Shown here: positions 10,585 to 21,227 of the stretch, piece after piece
How positions within the stretch are numbered: the stretch's first letter is position 1
How the letters are laid out: the number at the start of each line of letters is the position of its first letter
Origin: Rhynchopus euleeides
Lineage: Eukaryota > Euglenozoa > Diplonemea > Diplonemida > Diplonemidae
Assembly (NCBI GenBank): GCA_963210315.1
Contig: OY723254.1
Coordinates: forward strand, 248,001 to 312,000
Reading direction: 5' to 3'
Length of the DNA stretch: 64,000 nucleotides
The notes under the pieces: model-generated
What the model was told of the DNA's origin: nothing
Databases searched by the model: none
What the model saw: the letters and a program-made list of their open reading frames with translations, nothing else
Position numbers and translations under genes: made by a program

Positions 10585-11035
10585 GGCTGCAACCCTGACA
10601 CACTTTCACGTCAAGAGTGAAGACCCCCCCGCTGGCAAAAGGACCCCTGCCTTAAAACTCAAAAATACACGAAAAAAATGCATCGGGCTACCAGACTAAT
10701 CAAGCCACCCCGACCCCCATCAGGGTCGGGGCTGTGAGAGAGCTGCACTCTGCACACCCAAGGGGGCCGCATACGGGGCCGTGCTGCATGCGACAAAGCT
10801 GCATCGGCAGCGCTCCGTCGGGGTGGGGGTGTGTGGGTGTGAGTGCGCCAAGCAGAGATAGAGAATGCCAGCTATGCCCGAAAAGGGGTTTGGGACAGCG
10901 AAACGTGGCCCCTGAAAAGTACAGCACGCAGAGGAGAGGACAGGGAACCCGGAGTGGCTCCACTGGCTGTAGCTCAGCGCCCGAATGCCGAGTTGCGCAG
11001 GTGGGGGGCGACGCTTATCCGACTCACGCTGTGAC
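10585..11035. other. 3' flank of GIGYF-like gene
   Basis: No gene recognised. A short GC hairpin at 10707-10729 (CCGACCC / GGGTCGG stem) lies downstream of the GIGYF-like stop. Confidence 0.5.
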
Positions 11036-13546
11036 TCACAGCCCTTCGAGACCGTCGCGATTGAAATTATCGGCGGCACTCACCCCGAAGTTGAGCATCG
11101 ATGCCAGGTTTGTCTTTGCCTTCCTCCCCTTGCCCTGCGTGGTGTGTGGGTGTGTAGGTGTATTAAAGTGTGGGGGTGGGTGTCATTCTTACACTGCGCG
11201 CTGACGAGCAAACTGCAAAGGGTCAGATCCGGAAAAGGGCATTCGTGAGGGAGCCATACCTGAGACTTCTTGGGCGCGGCCTTCTGCGCGGCACGCTGCT
11301 GCGTGTGCTGGGTGAGGGACGCAAGGATCTTCTCCGGCGGCCACTTCTGCTGCACAAACTCTTCGGCGAATGTGCTGGCGCCCTTCTTCAGACCGAAGAT
11401 CTCGACCACTGCATTGCGGGCATCGTCCTTGCTGAGAGTACGGCACAGCACATCAGCAGACACATCGATGTTCACCGTTGCCTGTGGGAATGGGATGTGC
11501 ACAACACACAGCAAACAACCAGGCCCCCCTCTTGGGGAGGCAGCACTCCTTCCATCCTGTTCAGCGAGCCAACCCGAGGCTGGCTGCTTGGTGCGTCCCC
11601 CACCCCCACCCCCACCCCCCGCCGTTGCGCTGATTGCAATTTTACTGCGTTGTGAGAAAATACTTCAAACAAACATTGATCACACCTTTGGCCCGAAGAT
11701 GACAGCGAGACGCTCCTTTGTCCACTTGAGGAGCTCTTCGAACTGCGGGTCGTCCTTCTCCACAGCCGCGGAGGGTGCTGCCGCCTCCTGCTCGTCCTCC
11801 TCATCCTCCTCGTCGCGCTCGTTGTCCTGCGCAGAGTAGTCGATGCGCTGGCGCTGCTTCTTCTTCTTCTTCTTCGCGTCCTCCTGCTGATGAGACAGGC
11901 CCTGCTTGCGCATCTCCTCCTCCTGGATCTGCTTCAGCGTCTTCTGCGGCTTCGACGGTGCCGCAGCCACAGTCGCCCACGGGCACTTCGCCTTCTCCTC
12001 CAAGCGCATCACACGCGCCTCCTGCAAAAACAACGGGGAGGTGACGTGGGAAGCGATGCAACATTCCCTCCTCGATTCTGGGGGACTTTGCTTTCCCCCG
12101 CGGGTCGACCCAGAGGGCGCACCACACCCACAACCAAAACAAGGCAAATATGTCGCTCCGAGCAGGCGAGACCCCGAGTGGGCCCAAATCACTCCGGAGG
12201 GGGCGTACCTTCTTGGGAGGCGGCAACGGCTTGATCTGCTGGGCCTGCGGCTTCTGGTTCTTCTTGGCGTTCTTCCCTCCTTTTGCCATCTGGGTGTGGA
12301 GGGACGCGAAGTTCGGCTCGTCGTCGCTGGAATCGGCAGCCTTCGAAGCCTTCTTCGCCGCAGCCTTTGCCGCAGCTGCCGTTGCCTGGGACTGTGCGGG
12401 CGGCAAAGTGCGGCAACATGGCGGGAATGGAAGCACACATGTGACCGCATTGTTGCGTGAACAAGGTCACACACGAGCGAACTCTGACGGCACCACCCCT
12501 GCCACACACGCACACGCCCCACACCCCCACCCCCCAACGACCCTAAAACATACGTCGCGCTCATTGCGGATCTTCTCCTCCTTCTGCTTCCGCTCCTTGT
12601 CGAGCTTCTCCTGGCGCTGACGCTCCTCGCGTTCGCGGCGCTCCTGATCCTTGCGCTCCTTCTCCTCCTCCTTCCTCCTGCGGTCCTGCTCTTGGCGCTC
12701 ACGCTCCTCTGCCTGTTTCCGCTCGCGCTCGGCACGCTCGGCCTCCTTGCGCTCAGCCTCCTCCTGCTCGCGGCGCTCACGCTCCTCTCGTTCGCGCTGT
12801 TTTTTTTCACGGGCCGCCTGCTCCTTCTGCTCGCGCTCCAGGCGCTCCTGCTCCTTCCGCTGCTGCTGCTCCAGCCGCAGCGCCTCCTCCGCCGCCTCGC
12901 GCTGCCGCTGCAGCTCCTGCTGCTGCTGCTGCTGCTCGGCCTCCCGTTGATCCTCTTGTCTCTGTAACTCCTCGCGTCGCTGCCTCTCCTCCTCGGCTCG
13001 CTGCCGCTCTGCCGCTGCACGGCCCTCCGCCTCACGCAGATCGCGCTTCATCTTCTCCATCTCCTGGCGCATGCGCTCCATCTCGTCGTTCACTGCTGCT
13101 GGCGCCGGCGCTGTGGCAGGCGCAGGCGCAGGCGCTGGGGTAGAGGCAGGTGCCGGTGCCCAAAAGTCGTCGTCGTCAACATCGGCGGTGTCTGTGGTTG
13201 CGCTGAAGCTCGGCATCGGCGCGGCCGCAGCGGCGGCGCCAAGCGACTCCGTGTTGCTCCACTTGCGCAGGCGGCTCTCGGAGGGGACGGCGGGGCGCGT
13301 GGCGTCGGCTGCCGGGGCGGGTGCGGGGGCAGGGGCAGCGAACTTCAGGTCTGCCGCCCCGGTCACCTTGCGCCCAAAGCCACCCGGTGTGTACGCACCG
13401 GGCTTTGCCGCCTGCGCTGCGGGTGCAGGTGCCTGGATGCCGCCACGCCCCGCGGCAGGCGCCGCATCACCCGGCGCACGCGACCCACGCCCGCGCCCCC
13501 TGCCGAGGCCGACGCCGTTCCCGGGCTGCCCGTTGACTCCAGACAT
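11036..13546 (-). CDS. GIGYF/PERQ-like translational regulator, five exons
   Basis: Exons on the minus strand: 13546-12554, 12391-12209, 12021-11686, 11481-11260, 11134-11036, all joined in phase 0 by GT-AG introns; 610 aa. Order: Gly/Arg- and Ala/Pro-rich N-terminus (1-175), long Arg/Glu/Gln-rich coiled coil (about 180-331), Lys-rich linker, a CPWATV...TLKQIQEEE segment resembling the APWA/IQKEE motif of GIGYF proteins, then a helical stretch (about 488-560, from FEELLKWTKERL to FAEEFVQQKW) and a C-terminus ending SMLNFGVSAADNFNRDG, matching the GIGYF tail that reads LLGFSVNASSERLN in animals. GIGYF proteins act with 4E-homologous proteins in translational repression and mRNA decay. The GYF domain itself is not seen. 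Exon 5 could instead splice at 11083, but reading through to the TGA gives the family-like tail. Confidence 0.8.
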
Positions 13547-14963
13547 GATGCGTTGCTGTGGCTGTGGCTGTGGGGGGTGGGTGTTAGGTGGAGAAACCCA
13601 GGCAAGTACAATGCTCAAAGACTTGTAGAAAAAGGAGATGCGTGTGGAGGGGGGTGGCTGTGGGTATGGGGGTGGGGCGGCGCTGGCTCTGCGTTGGGTA
13701 TACCATTGCGGTTCACGTCACGGTGGGGTGCTTATTTCGGGAAGGGGCTAACCCCTTCTTGTGGCTGGGAATCGCCTCTTCTGACTTCTCCGCAAAAGTT
13801 TCACCCGCTAATGCTGGTCTTGACAGAGGGGCGTGGGCAGTTGGGTCGGTGGGTGCTGGCCTCTACAGCTTTTTCACACCCCGCCCTTCTAGCCCGCCTC
13901 CCCCCTATCGCAGACAACTAAAATCGTTGGTGGGGATCAGATCGCCTGTTGGTTAGCCACAGGCACCCGCCCGCCAAAACCAGACAAATGAATCGCCCAA
14001 CTGAATCGTGCTAGCTAAACTCCGGAAAGAAGTGTCTTTTTTCGTTGAACGCAGCCAAATATAAGGCCTAACCTGTTTTGGCGCACGGGTGTGATGACAA
14101 AAGGGAAAAGTGCTAGCACGAACATGATGTTGGTCTTCTGGTTATGTCTGGTTTCTTAGAACACTTAACGTGTATGCAAGAAAAAATTAACACAAAAACC
14201 ATTCGTGCAGGATCATTCATAGAGATTAACAGGCAACCCGCGGTGAAGCCTCTCTGTGGAGAACACACGAGATGCCCCCTCGGAATATCCTCACGACGTA
14301 GTTGCTTCGTTACTTCCCTGCCTTGCTTGCGCCTCTTTTTGTTCGCGTGCAAAAAAATAAAAGAATTTACATCGGACTCCATCGAGGGAATCAGCCAGAC
14401 AGGGTGTCAAGTTGCAGCCCACACACACACACACCCTCCTCCTCCTCTCCCGTCTTGCACCCACCCTAACGAAACTCAAGACAAGGGCACCCGCCCCTCC
14501 ACCCCCGCCATTCTGCTCCGGCGCCCATCATTGCTCAGCTGCGCTGAACGGAACACCACTCGGAAGCCACAGACCCCCACGCCTAAGACACAACACACAG
14601 CAGGGTGCGGGAGACCATCAGCAGACGTGAGGTGTTGGGGCGCGCGCACACACCCCCCCTGGGCAGAGGCTTGGCCTGCACACCAAGCAAGCCGTGGCAG
14701 GCCAGCCTCCAGCCCGCAAGGGGTGCTGCAGAGGTGGAAGGGCATGTGATGCAGCATGCTATATTCATGTACTCCTGGGGAACCCCACGGGCCCTTCCTG
14801 CTGCCCCCCAAACCCAGAAGCTAGAACACAGGCCCGTGCATTGGATGCGGGGAGACGAGGGCAGTTGATGAGGGCGGTGCTGTATTGGGCCATAGGCCAG
14901 TCATGGCGTCTGCTTGAGGCGCCCCTATAGTCCTGCAGTGCAGGCCTGCGTGATGCCTGCGGG
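13547..14963. other. Native GIGYF-GR intergenic region
   Basis: Here the GIGYF upstream region (to 13976) is followed by about 650 bp that is largely absent from the array units. A 34-nt block, 14179-14212, is the only part kept in the units; 13977-14178 and about 14214-14631 are missing there. Unit-like sequence resumes at about 14633 with the GR 3' flank. No gene is seen. This arrangement is probably the ancestral one. Confidence 0.7.
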
Positions 14964-16391
14964 CTAGATCTTGGCCTGGAGCTCGCCGTTGCGGATGCTG
15001 CGGGTGACGGTGCGCATGGTGACCAGCTCCTCTGCCGACGATGGGTGGACCCCGATGCACGAGTCGAGCTGCTTCTTGGTGGCGTTGCACTTCATCGCAG
15101 CACCAAAGCCCTGGATGATCTCTGCCGCGTCCTTCCCGCCCACGTGGATGCCAAGAACGCGGTCCGTCTTCGGGTCGACAAGCATCTTCATCAACGAACG
15201 TTCCTCCGAGCCAGACAGCGTGTGGACCATGGTGCGGAAGCCGCTGACGTAGACATCGACATCTCCGTACTTCTTGATCGCCTGCTCCTCTGTGATGCCG
15301 CACACGCCGAGGGGGGGCATCGTGAACACAGCGGAGGGGACGGTGTCGTGCACAGGCGACTGCTTCTCGCCCCCACCGTACAGCGTGTTGGCGAAGCACA
15401 CAGCCTCGTGCAGAGCGACAGGCGTCAGCTGGATGCGGTCCGTCAGGTCGCCCACAGCGTAGATGTTGTCGATGTTCGTCTTCGAGTATTCGTCGACCTT
15501 GACAGAGCCGTTCGCATTCTGCGCCACCCCCACCTTCTCGAGCCCGAGACCACCAATGTTTGGCTTGCGCCCTGTCGCCATCAGCACGACGTCGACGCCC
15601 TTCGTCACCTCCTCCTGGTCACCCTTCTTGGTGTACACCGTCAGCGTCCCGTCGGCCTCCTTCTCCACCTTGACAGGGACTGTGCCGCTGCGCAGGTTCA
15701 GCCCGTGCACCTGCAGCTGGTTGGCGACAAACTGCCGCATGTCCTGGTCAAAGCCACGCAGCGGGAGGTCCGCACGGTAGCAGACGTCGACATCGGTGCC
15801 GTAGCCCTTGAAGATGCTCGCCATCTCCACCCCGATGTAGCCAGCACCGAACACCAGCATGCGCTTGGGGCACTCGCTGAGGTTCAGCAACTCGTCGGAC
15901 GTAATGCAGTGCTCCTTACCAGGCACGTCAGCCACATGGGGGGTCGCCCCCGTTGCCAGCAGGATGGTCTCCGCAGTCAGCTCCTTGTCACCCACCGACA
16001 CGGTGTGGTTGTCCACAAGCGCACCGAAGCCCTCAATGAAGTCGACCTCTGCGTTCTTCAGGAGGTTGCCGTAGATCCCATTCAGCCTCTTCATCTCTGC
16101 ACGCTTCTTCTCCATCAGCTTCGTCCAGTCGTGTGTGGGGGTCGGGATGTTCCAGCCGTACCCTGCGGCATCGCTCATGTCATGCGAGTAGTGCCCGCCG
16201 TACCACAGCAGCTTCTTCGGGACACACCCCCGCAGCACACACGTGCCCCCGAGGCCCCCCTTCTCTGCCCCGTAGGGAAGCTCGATCAGGCCCACCTTCG
16301 GCTTGGCGGGGAGCTGGGCGGCCCAGCGCGAGGCACGCACACCTCCGCTGCCACCACCGATCACGAGCAGGTCGTACATGTACTTCGACAT
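14964..16391 (-). CDS. Glutathione reductase (array copy 4, next to intact GIGYF gene)
   Basis: Predicted protein identical to the other full copies. It sits upstream of the intact GIGYF-like gene in the same orientation, separated by the uncut intergenic region, so it is the best candidate for the founder GR locus. Confidence 0.95.
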   Translation of the reverse strand: MSKYMYDLLVIGGGSGGVRASRWAAQLPAKPKVGLIELPYGAEKGGLGGTCVLRGCVPKKLLWYGGHYSHDMSDAAGYGWNIPTPTHDWTKLMEKKRAEMKRLNGIYGNLLKNAEVDFIEGFGALVDNHTVSVGDKELTAETILLATGATPHVADVPGKEHCITSDELLNLSECPKRMLVFGAGYIGVEMASIFKGYGTDVDVCYRADLPLRGFDQDMRQFVANQLQVHGLNLRSGTVPVKVEKEADGTLTVYTKKGDQEEVTKGVDVVLMATGRKPNIGGLGLEKVGVAQNANGSVKVDEYSKTNIDNIYAVGDLTDRIQLTPVALHEAVCFANTLYGGGEKQSPVHDTVPSAVFTMPPLGVCGITEEQAIKKYGDVDVYVSGFRTMVHTLSGSEERSLMKMLVDPKTDRVLGIHVGGKDAAEIIQGFGAAMKCNATKKQLDSCIGVHPSSAEELVTMRTVTRSIRNGELQAKI

Positions 16392-16799
16392 TGTGTAAAA
16401 AGAACAAAATATAAGGGAGAAGAACGCCTGCAGGAGGGAGGGGAAGAAGTGATGCCGATGATGCACAACAGTACGCCCTGGGGAGGGGAGGTGGCGTTCC
16501 TCAGCCACACAGTGACACCGGGTGGTCTGGCATTGTTCCAAAAAGAGTCGCATGGGGAGGGCGGGTGGGGGCTTCCGACGGGGGGGATGGGTGGCACTGC
16601 GGTTGCGATTGTCGAACTGAGAAGAGAGCTCCCTGTGCGGTGGGAGATAGTGCTGCCTGTTGGTGCCCCCTTGGGTATCGCCGTGGAGGAACTGCGTCAG
16701 AACTACCGAAAATGACAACGAACACTAGGGGCCTCCAAAGAGAAACTCCGCCAAAACAGAACTACGCAAGAACTACGTAGAATGCGTAATACCGTATAC

Positions 16800-16853
16800 G
16801 TAAATATTATGGAACGGGCCCATTTTTGGCCGGTCCGTTCCATAATATTTACG
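16800..16853. repeat. Minimal palindrome, composite-free state
   Basis: A single outer palindrome of the composite (GTAAATATTATGGAACG, spacer, inverted copy) followed directly by TACCTACCCCC. The remaining ~1.9 kb found in units 1, 2 and (partly) 5 is absent. This is either the pre-insertion state or a deletion between the identical arm ends. Confidence 0.85.
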
Positions 16854-16856
16854 TAC

Positions 16857-17147
16857 CTACCCCCCCCTTGTAATTGTCCGCCCCCCCAAACCCCTTGTAA
16901 TTGTCCGCCTCGGGGCCTCCTCGGGGGGCGGACAAGCAGCGAACTTCAGGTCTGCCGCCCCGGTCACCTTGCGCCCAAAGCCACCCGGTGTGTACGCACC
17001 GGGCTTTGCCGCCTGCGCTGCGGGTGCAGGTGCCTGGATGCCGCCACGCCCCGCGGCAGGCGCCGCATCACCCGGCGCACGCGACCCACGCCCGCGCCCC
17101 CTGCCGAGGCCGACGCCGTTCCCGGGCTGCCCGTTGACTCCAGACAT
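16857..17147 (-). pseudogene. Truncated GIGYF-like 5' fragment (unit 4)
   Basis: Same chimeric 96-aa ORF as in units 1 and 2. The duplication breakpoint is therefore shared by units with and without the composite element, which places the breakpoint before the units diverged in element content. Confidence 0.85.
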
Positions 17148-17943
17148 GATGCGTTGCTGTGGCTGTGGCTGTGGGGGGTGGGTGTTAGGTGGAGAAACCC
17201 AGGCAAGTACAATGCTCAAAGACTTGTAGAAAAAGGAGATGCGTGTGGAGGGGGGTGGCTGTGGGTATGGGGGTGGGGCGGCGCTGGCTCTGCGTTGGGT
17301 ATACCATTGCGGTTCACGTCACGGTGGGGTGCTTATTTCGGGAAGGGGCTAACCCCTTCTTGTGGCTGGGAATCGCCTCTTCTGACTTCTCCGCAAAAGT
17401 TTCACCCGCTAATGCTGGTCTTGACAGAGGGGCGTGGGCAGTTGGGTCGGTGGGTGCTGGCCTCTACAGCTTTTTCACACCCCGCCCTTCTAGCCCGCCT
17501 CCCCCCTATCGCAGACAACTAAAATCGTTGGTGGGGATCAGATCGCCTGTTGGTTAGCCACAGGCACCCGCCCGCCAGAAAAAATTAACACAAAAACCAT
17601 TCGTGCAGGATGTGTTGGGGCGCGCGCACACACCCCCCCTGGGCAGAGGCTTGGCCTGCACACCAAGCAAGCCGTGGCAGGCCAGCCTCCAGCCCGCAAG
17701 GGGTGCTGCAGAGGTGGAAGGGCATGTGATGCAGCATGCTATATTCATGTACTCCTGGGGAACCCCACGGGCCCTTCCTGCTGCCCCCCAAACCCAGAAG
17801 CTAGAACACAGGCCCGTGCATTGGATGCGGGGAGACGAGGGCAGTTGATGAGGGCGGTGCTGTATTGGGCCATAGGCCAGTCATGGCGTCTGCTTGAGGC
17901 GCCCCTATAGTCCTGCAGTGCAGGCCTGCGTGATGCCTGCGGG

Positions 17944-19371
17944 CTAGATCTTGGCCTGGAGCTCGCCGTTGCGGATGCTGCGGGTGACGGTGCGCATGGT
18001 GACCAGCTCCTCTGCCGACGATGGGTGGACCCCGATGCACGAGTCGAGCTGCTTCTTGGTGGCGTTGCACTTCATCGCAGCACCAAAGCCCTGGATGATC
18101 TCTGCCGCGTCCTTCCCGCCCACGTGGATGCCAAGAACGCGGTCCGTCTTCGGGTCGACAAGCATCTTCATCAACGAACGTTCCTCCGAGCCAGACAGCG
18201 TGTGGACCATGGTGCGGAAGCCGCTGACGTAGACATCGACATCTCCGTACTTCTTGATCGCCTGCTCCTCTGTGATGCCGCACACGCCGAGGGGGGGCAT
18301 CGTGAACACAGCGGAGGGGACGGTGTCGTGCACAGGCGACTGCTTCTCGCCCCCACCGTACAGCGTGTTGGCGAAGCACACAGCCTCGTGCAGAGCGACA
18401 GGCGTCAGCTGGATGCGGTCCGTCAGGTCGCCCACAGCGTAGATGTTGTCGATGTTCGTCTTCGAGTATTCGTCGACCTTGACAGAGCCGTTCGCATTCT
18501 GCGCCACCCCCACCTTCTCGAGCCCGAGACCACCAATGTTTGGCTTGCGCCCTGTCGCCATCAGCACGACGTCGACGCCCTTCGTCACCTCCTCCTGGTC
18601 ACCCTTCTTGGTGTACACCGTCAGCGTCCCGTCGGCCTCCTTCTCCACCTTGACAGGGACTGTGCCGCTGCGCAGGTTCAGCCCGTGCACCTGCAGCTGG
18701 TTGGCGACAAACTGCCGCATGTCCTGGTCAAAGCCACGCAGCGGGAGGTCCGCACGGTAGCAGACGTCGACATCGGTGCCGTAGCCCTTGAAGATGCTCG
18801 CCATCTCCACCCCGATGTAGCCAGCACCGAACACCAGCATGCGCTTGGGGCACTCGCTGAGGTTCAGCAACTCGTCGGACGTAATGCAGTGCTCCTTACC
18901 AGGCACGTCAGCCACATGGGGGGTCGCCCCCGTTGCCAGCAGGATGGTCTCCGCAGTCAGCTCCTTGTCACCCACCGACACGGTGTGGTTGTCCACAAGC
19001 GCACCGAAGCCCTCAATGAAGTCGACCTCTGCGTTCTTCAGGAGGTTGCCGTAGATCCCATTCAGCCTCTTCATCTCTGCACGCTTCTTCTCCATCAGCT
19101 TCGTCCAGTCGTGTGTGGGGGTCGGGATGTTCCAGCCGTACCCTGCGGCATCGCTCATGTCATGCGAGTAGTGCCCGCCGTACCACAGCAGCTTCTTCGG
19201 GACACACCCCCGCAGCACACACGTGCCCCCGAGGCCCCCCTTCTCTGCCCCGTAGGGAAGCTCGATCAGGCCCACCTTCGGCTTGGCGGGGAGCTGGGCG
19301 GCCCAGCGCGAGGCACGCACACCTCCGCTGCCACCACCGATCACGAGCAGGTCGTACATGTACTTCGACAT
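17944..19371 (-). CDS. Glutathione reductase (array copy 5)
   Basis: Fourth complete copy, with a protein identical to copies 1, 2 and 4. Its upstream side leads into a left composite arm (19780-20077) and the insertion-bearing tail of the array. Confidence 0.95.
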   Translation of the reverse strand: MSKYMYDLLVIGGGSGGVRASRWAAQLPAKPKVGLIELPYGAEKGGLGGTCVLRGCVPKKLLWYGGHYSHDMSDAAGYGWNIPTPTHDWTKLMEKKRAEMKRLNGIYGNLLKNAEVDFIEGFGALVDNHTVSVGDKELTAETILLATGATPHVADVPGKEHCITSDELLNLSECPKRMLVFGAGYIGVEMASIFKGYGTDVDVCYRADLPLRGFDQDMRQFVANQLQVHGLNLRSGTVPVKVEKEADGTLTVYTKKGDQEEVTKGVDVVLMATGRKPNIGGLGLEKVGVAQNANGSVKVDEYSKTNIDNIYAVGDLTDRIQLTPVALHEAVCFANTLYGGGEKQSPVHDTVPSAVFTMPPLGVCGITEEQAIKKYGDVDVYVSGFRTMVHTLSGSEERSLMKMLVDPKTDRVLGIHVGGKDAAEIIQGFGAAMKCNATKKQLDSCIGVHPSSAEELVTMRTVTRSIRNGELQAKI

Positions 19372-19779
19372 TGTGTAAAAAGAACAAAATATAAGGGAGA
19401 AGAACGCCTGCAGGAGGGAGGGGAAGAAGTGATGCCGATGATGCACAACAGTACGCCCTGGGGAGGGGAGGTGGCGTTCCTCAGCCACACAGTGACACCG
19501 GGTGGTCTGGCATTGTTCCAAAAAGAGTCGCATGGGGAGGGCGGGTGGGGGCTTCCGACGGGGGGGATGGGTGGCACTGCGGTTGCGATTGTCGAACTGA
19601 GAAGAGAGCTCCCTGTGCGGTGGGAGATAGTGCTGCCTGTTGGTGCCCCCTTGGGTATCGCCGTGGAGGAACTGCGTCAGAACTACCGAAAATGACAACG
19701 AACACTAGGGGCCTCCAAAGAGAAACTCCGCCAAAACAGAACTACGCAAGAACTACGTAGAATGCGTAATACCGTATAC

Positions 19780-20077
19780 GTAAATATTATGGAACGGGCC
19801 CATTTTTGGCCGGTCCGTTCCATAATATTTACGTTCCAAAATATTTACAGGGCCAGTTGGGGACTCGGTGGTGAGGACGGCTTGCGTCAGGAATCGCGCG
19901 AAAAGTGTACGAGTAGGTCCCGTCAGGGACTCTGTACGCCGTCCGATCACCTGGTCCAAGTCCCCGAGTCGCAGAAAGCCCTGTAAATATTATGGAACGA
20001 AAAAAATCTGGAACGCCAACCCACCAGCGTTCCATAATATTTACGTTCCATAATATTTACGTTCCAAAATATTTACG
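19780..20077. repeat. Left arm of composite, unit 5
   Basis: Identical to 2205-2502. The composite interior follows to 21227, is interrupted by a foldback insertion, and resumes at 22342-22595. The right arm decays after two motif copies near 22580-22602, so this unit marks the edge of the array. Confidence 0.8.
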
Positions 20078-21227
20078 TACCTACCCCCTTTGCCTCTCAC
20101 ACTGCTTCAGGGCCACCCTACTCTGCCAAGCACTGCCCATAACCACTGACTTGGGGTGGTCAGGCTGCCAAAGCTGCAGGGCAAGCAACCCAAGGGGGCC
20201 TGAAGCGCAAGAGATGTCGTGCCTCAGGGGTTGATGCTAGCCCTGGGAGGTGTCAAGCTTTCCGCTAGATGTCCCCTGGAAGATGGCATGTCCCCTGGGC
20301 CAACCGACGTTCTTTCCTGGGAGACGGGACACACGGCGGGTGCTCAGGCGGGGCCAGCTGGGGGTGGCAGTATGGGTGGCGTGGGGATCCGAGGGCGCTG
20401 AGCACTGGCACACTGCGGCCCTCGCCACTGCTAGCAGCCCCGCTGTGCCGCAGAATTGATTCCCGACCCCAGTGCGACAAGAGGGGCACGCTGGCGCACG
20501 ACCTGCATCGCACAGCGAGGCTGTGGATGAGGACGAGCGACGTGACCCGGACTGCCCCCTGCGGGGCAGTCCGGGCCACGTGCGGGTATCCGAAGCCCCC
20601 AGGCTCCCTCCCTGGCCTCCACACGTGCCTCACATCCTGGTGGTCCGCCAACGGACACCTGGAAAAATCGAGAAAAAATGCCCCCCAACCAAACCACTAG
20701 ACCGGGGTGTTTAAGTCCCTTCGGGAAAATTGGCCGCCAAGGGGACTTAAACACATCATATGGATAGGGGACTTAAACACGGGGGGGGGTAGGTATACGG
20801 TAATTACGTAAGAACTACGTCAACCCGGGAAAATTCAGGGGGACCAGTCTGTGTTGTCTGTATTTTCTGTTCCATTTATTTCACGGTTTCGAGAGGAGAT
20901 AAGAGATTGGCAGGCCTTTATTCTGATCCGTATCGTACTTCCAAATGCCATCTTTTGCTTTTTGAGATTGCCTCGCTTGGATTTCCATAACAAAAAAAAA
21001 GCGCAGCAACCGTACTTCACTCCTCCTTGACCCTTCCACCACTCCGGTGGCCTGATGTCTTGATGTGTGTGTGGATCACATCTGAACACGAGACACACCC
21101 AACGGAAGCAGGGTCGTCGGAAACACTCCCGACACTTTTTATGCATCACAAAATTGCTTTCACACACACAAGACACACCCCTTCACCCAGGGGAACGCTG
21201 TCGGCTGTGCCGACTCAACAACCTAAC

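Noticed and set aside
10960..11035. GGCTGTAGCTCAG resembling a tRNA 5' end
   Set aside because: No anticodon arm, T-arm or acceptor pairing follows.
11039..11083. Extra splice of the last GIGYF exon at GTGAGT (11083)
   Set aside because: Reading through gives VSAADNFNRDGLEGL and a stop, matching the family tail; the spliced alternative gives unconserved low-complexity sequence.
13547..13618. Upstream in-frame extension of the GIGYF-like gene (MSIVLAWVSPP...)
   Set aside because: Reads through a pyrimidine/CCACAG stretch typical of a 5' UTR or splice site; the MSGVNG start has the better context.
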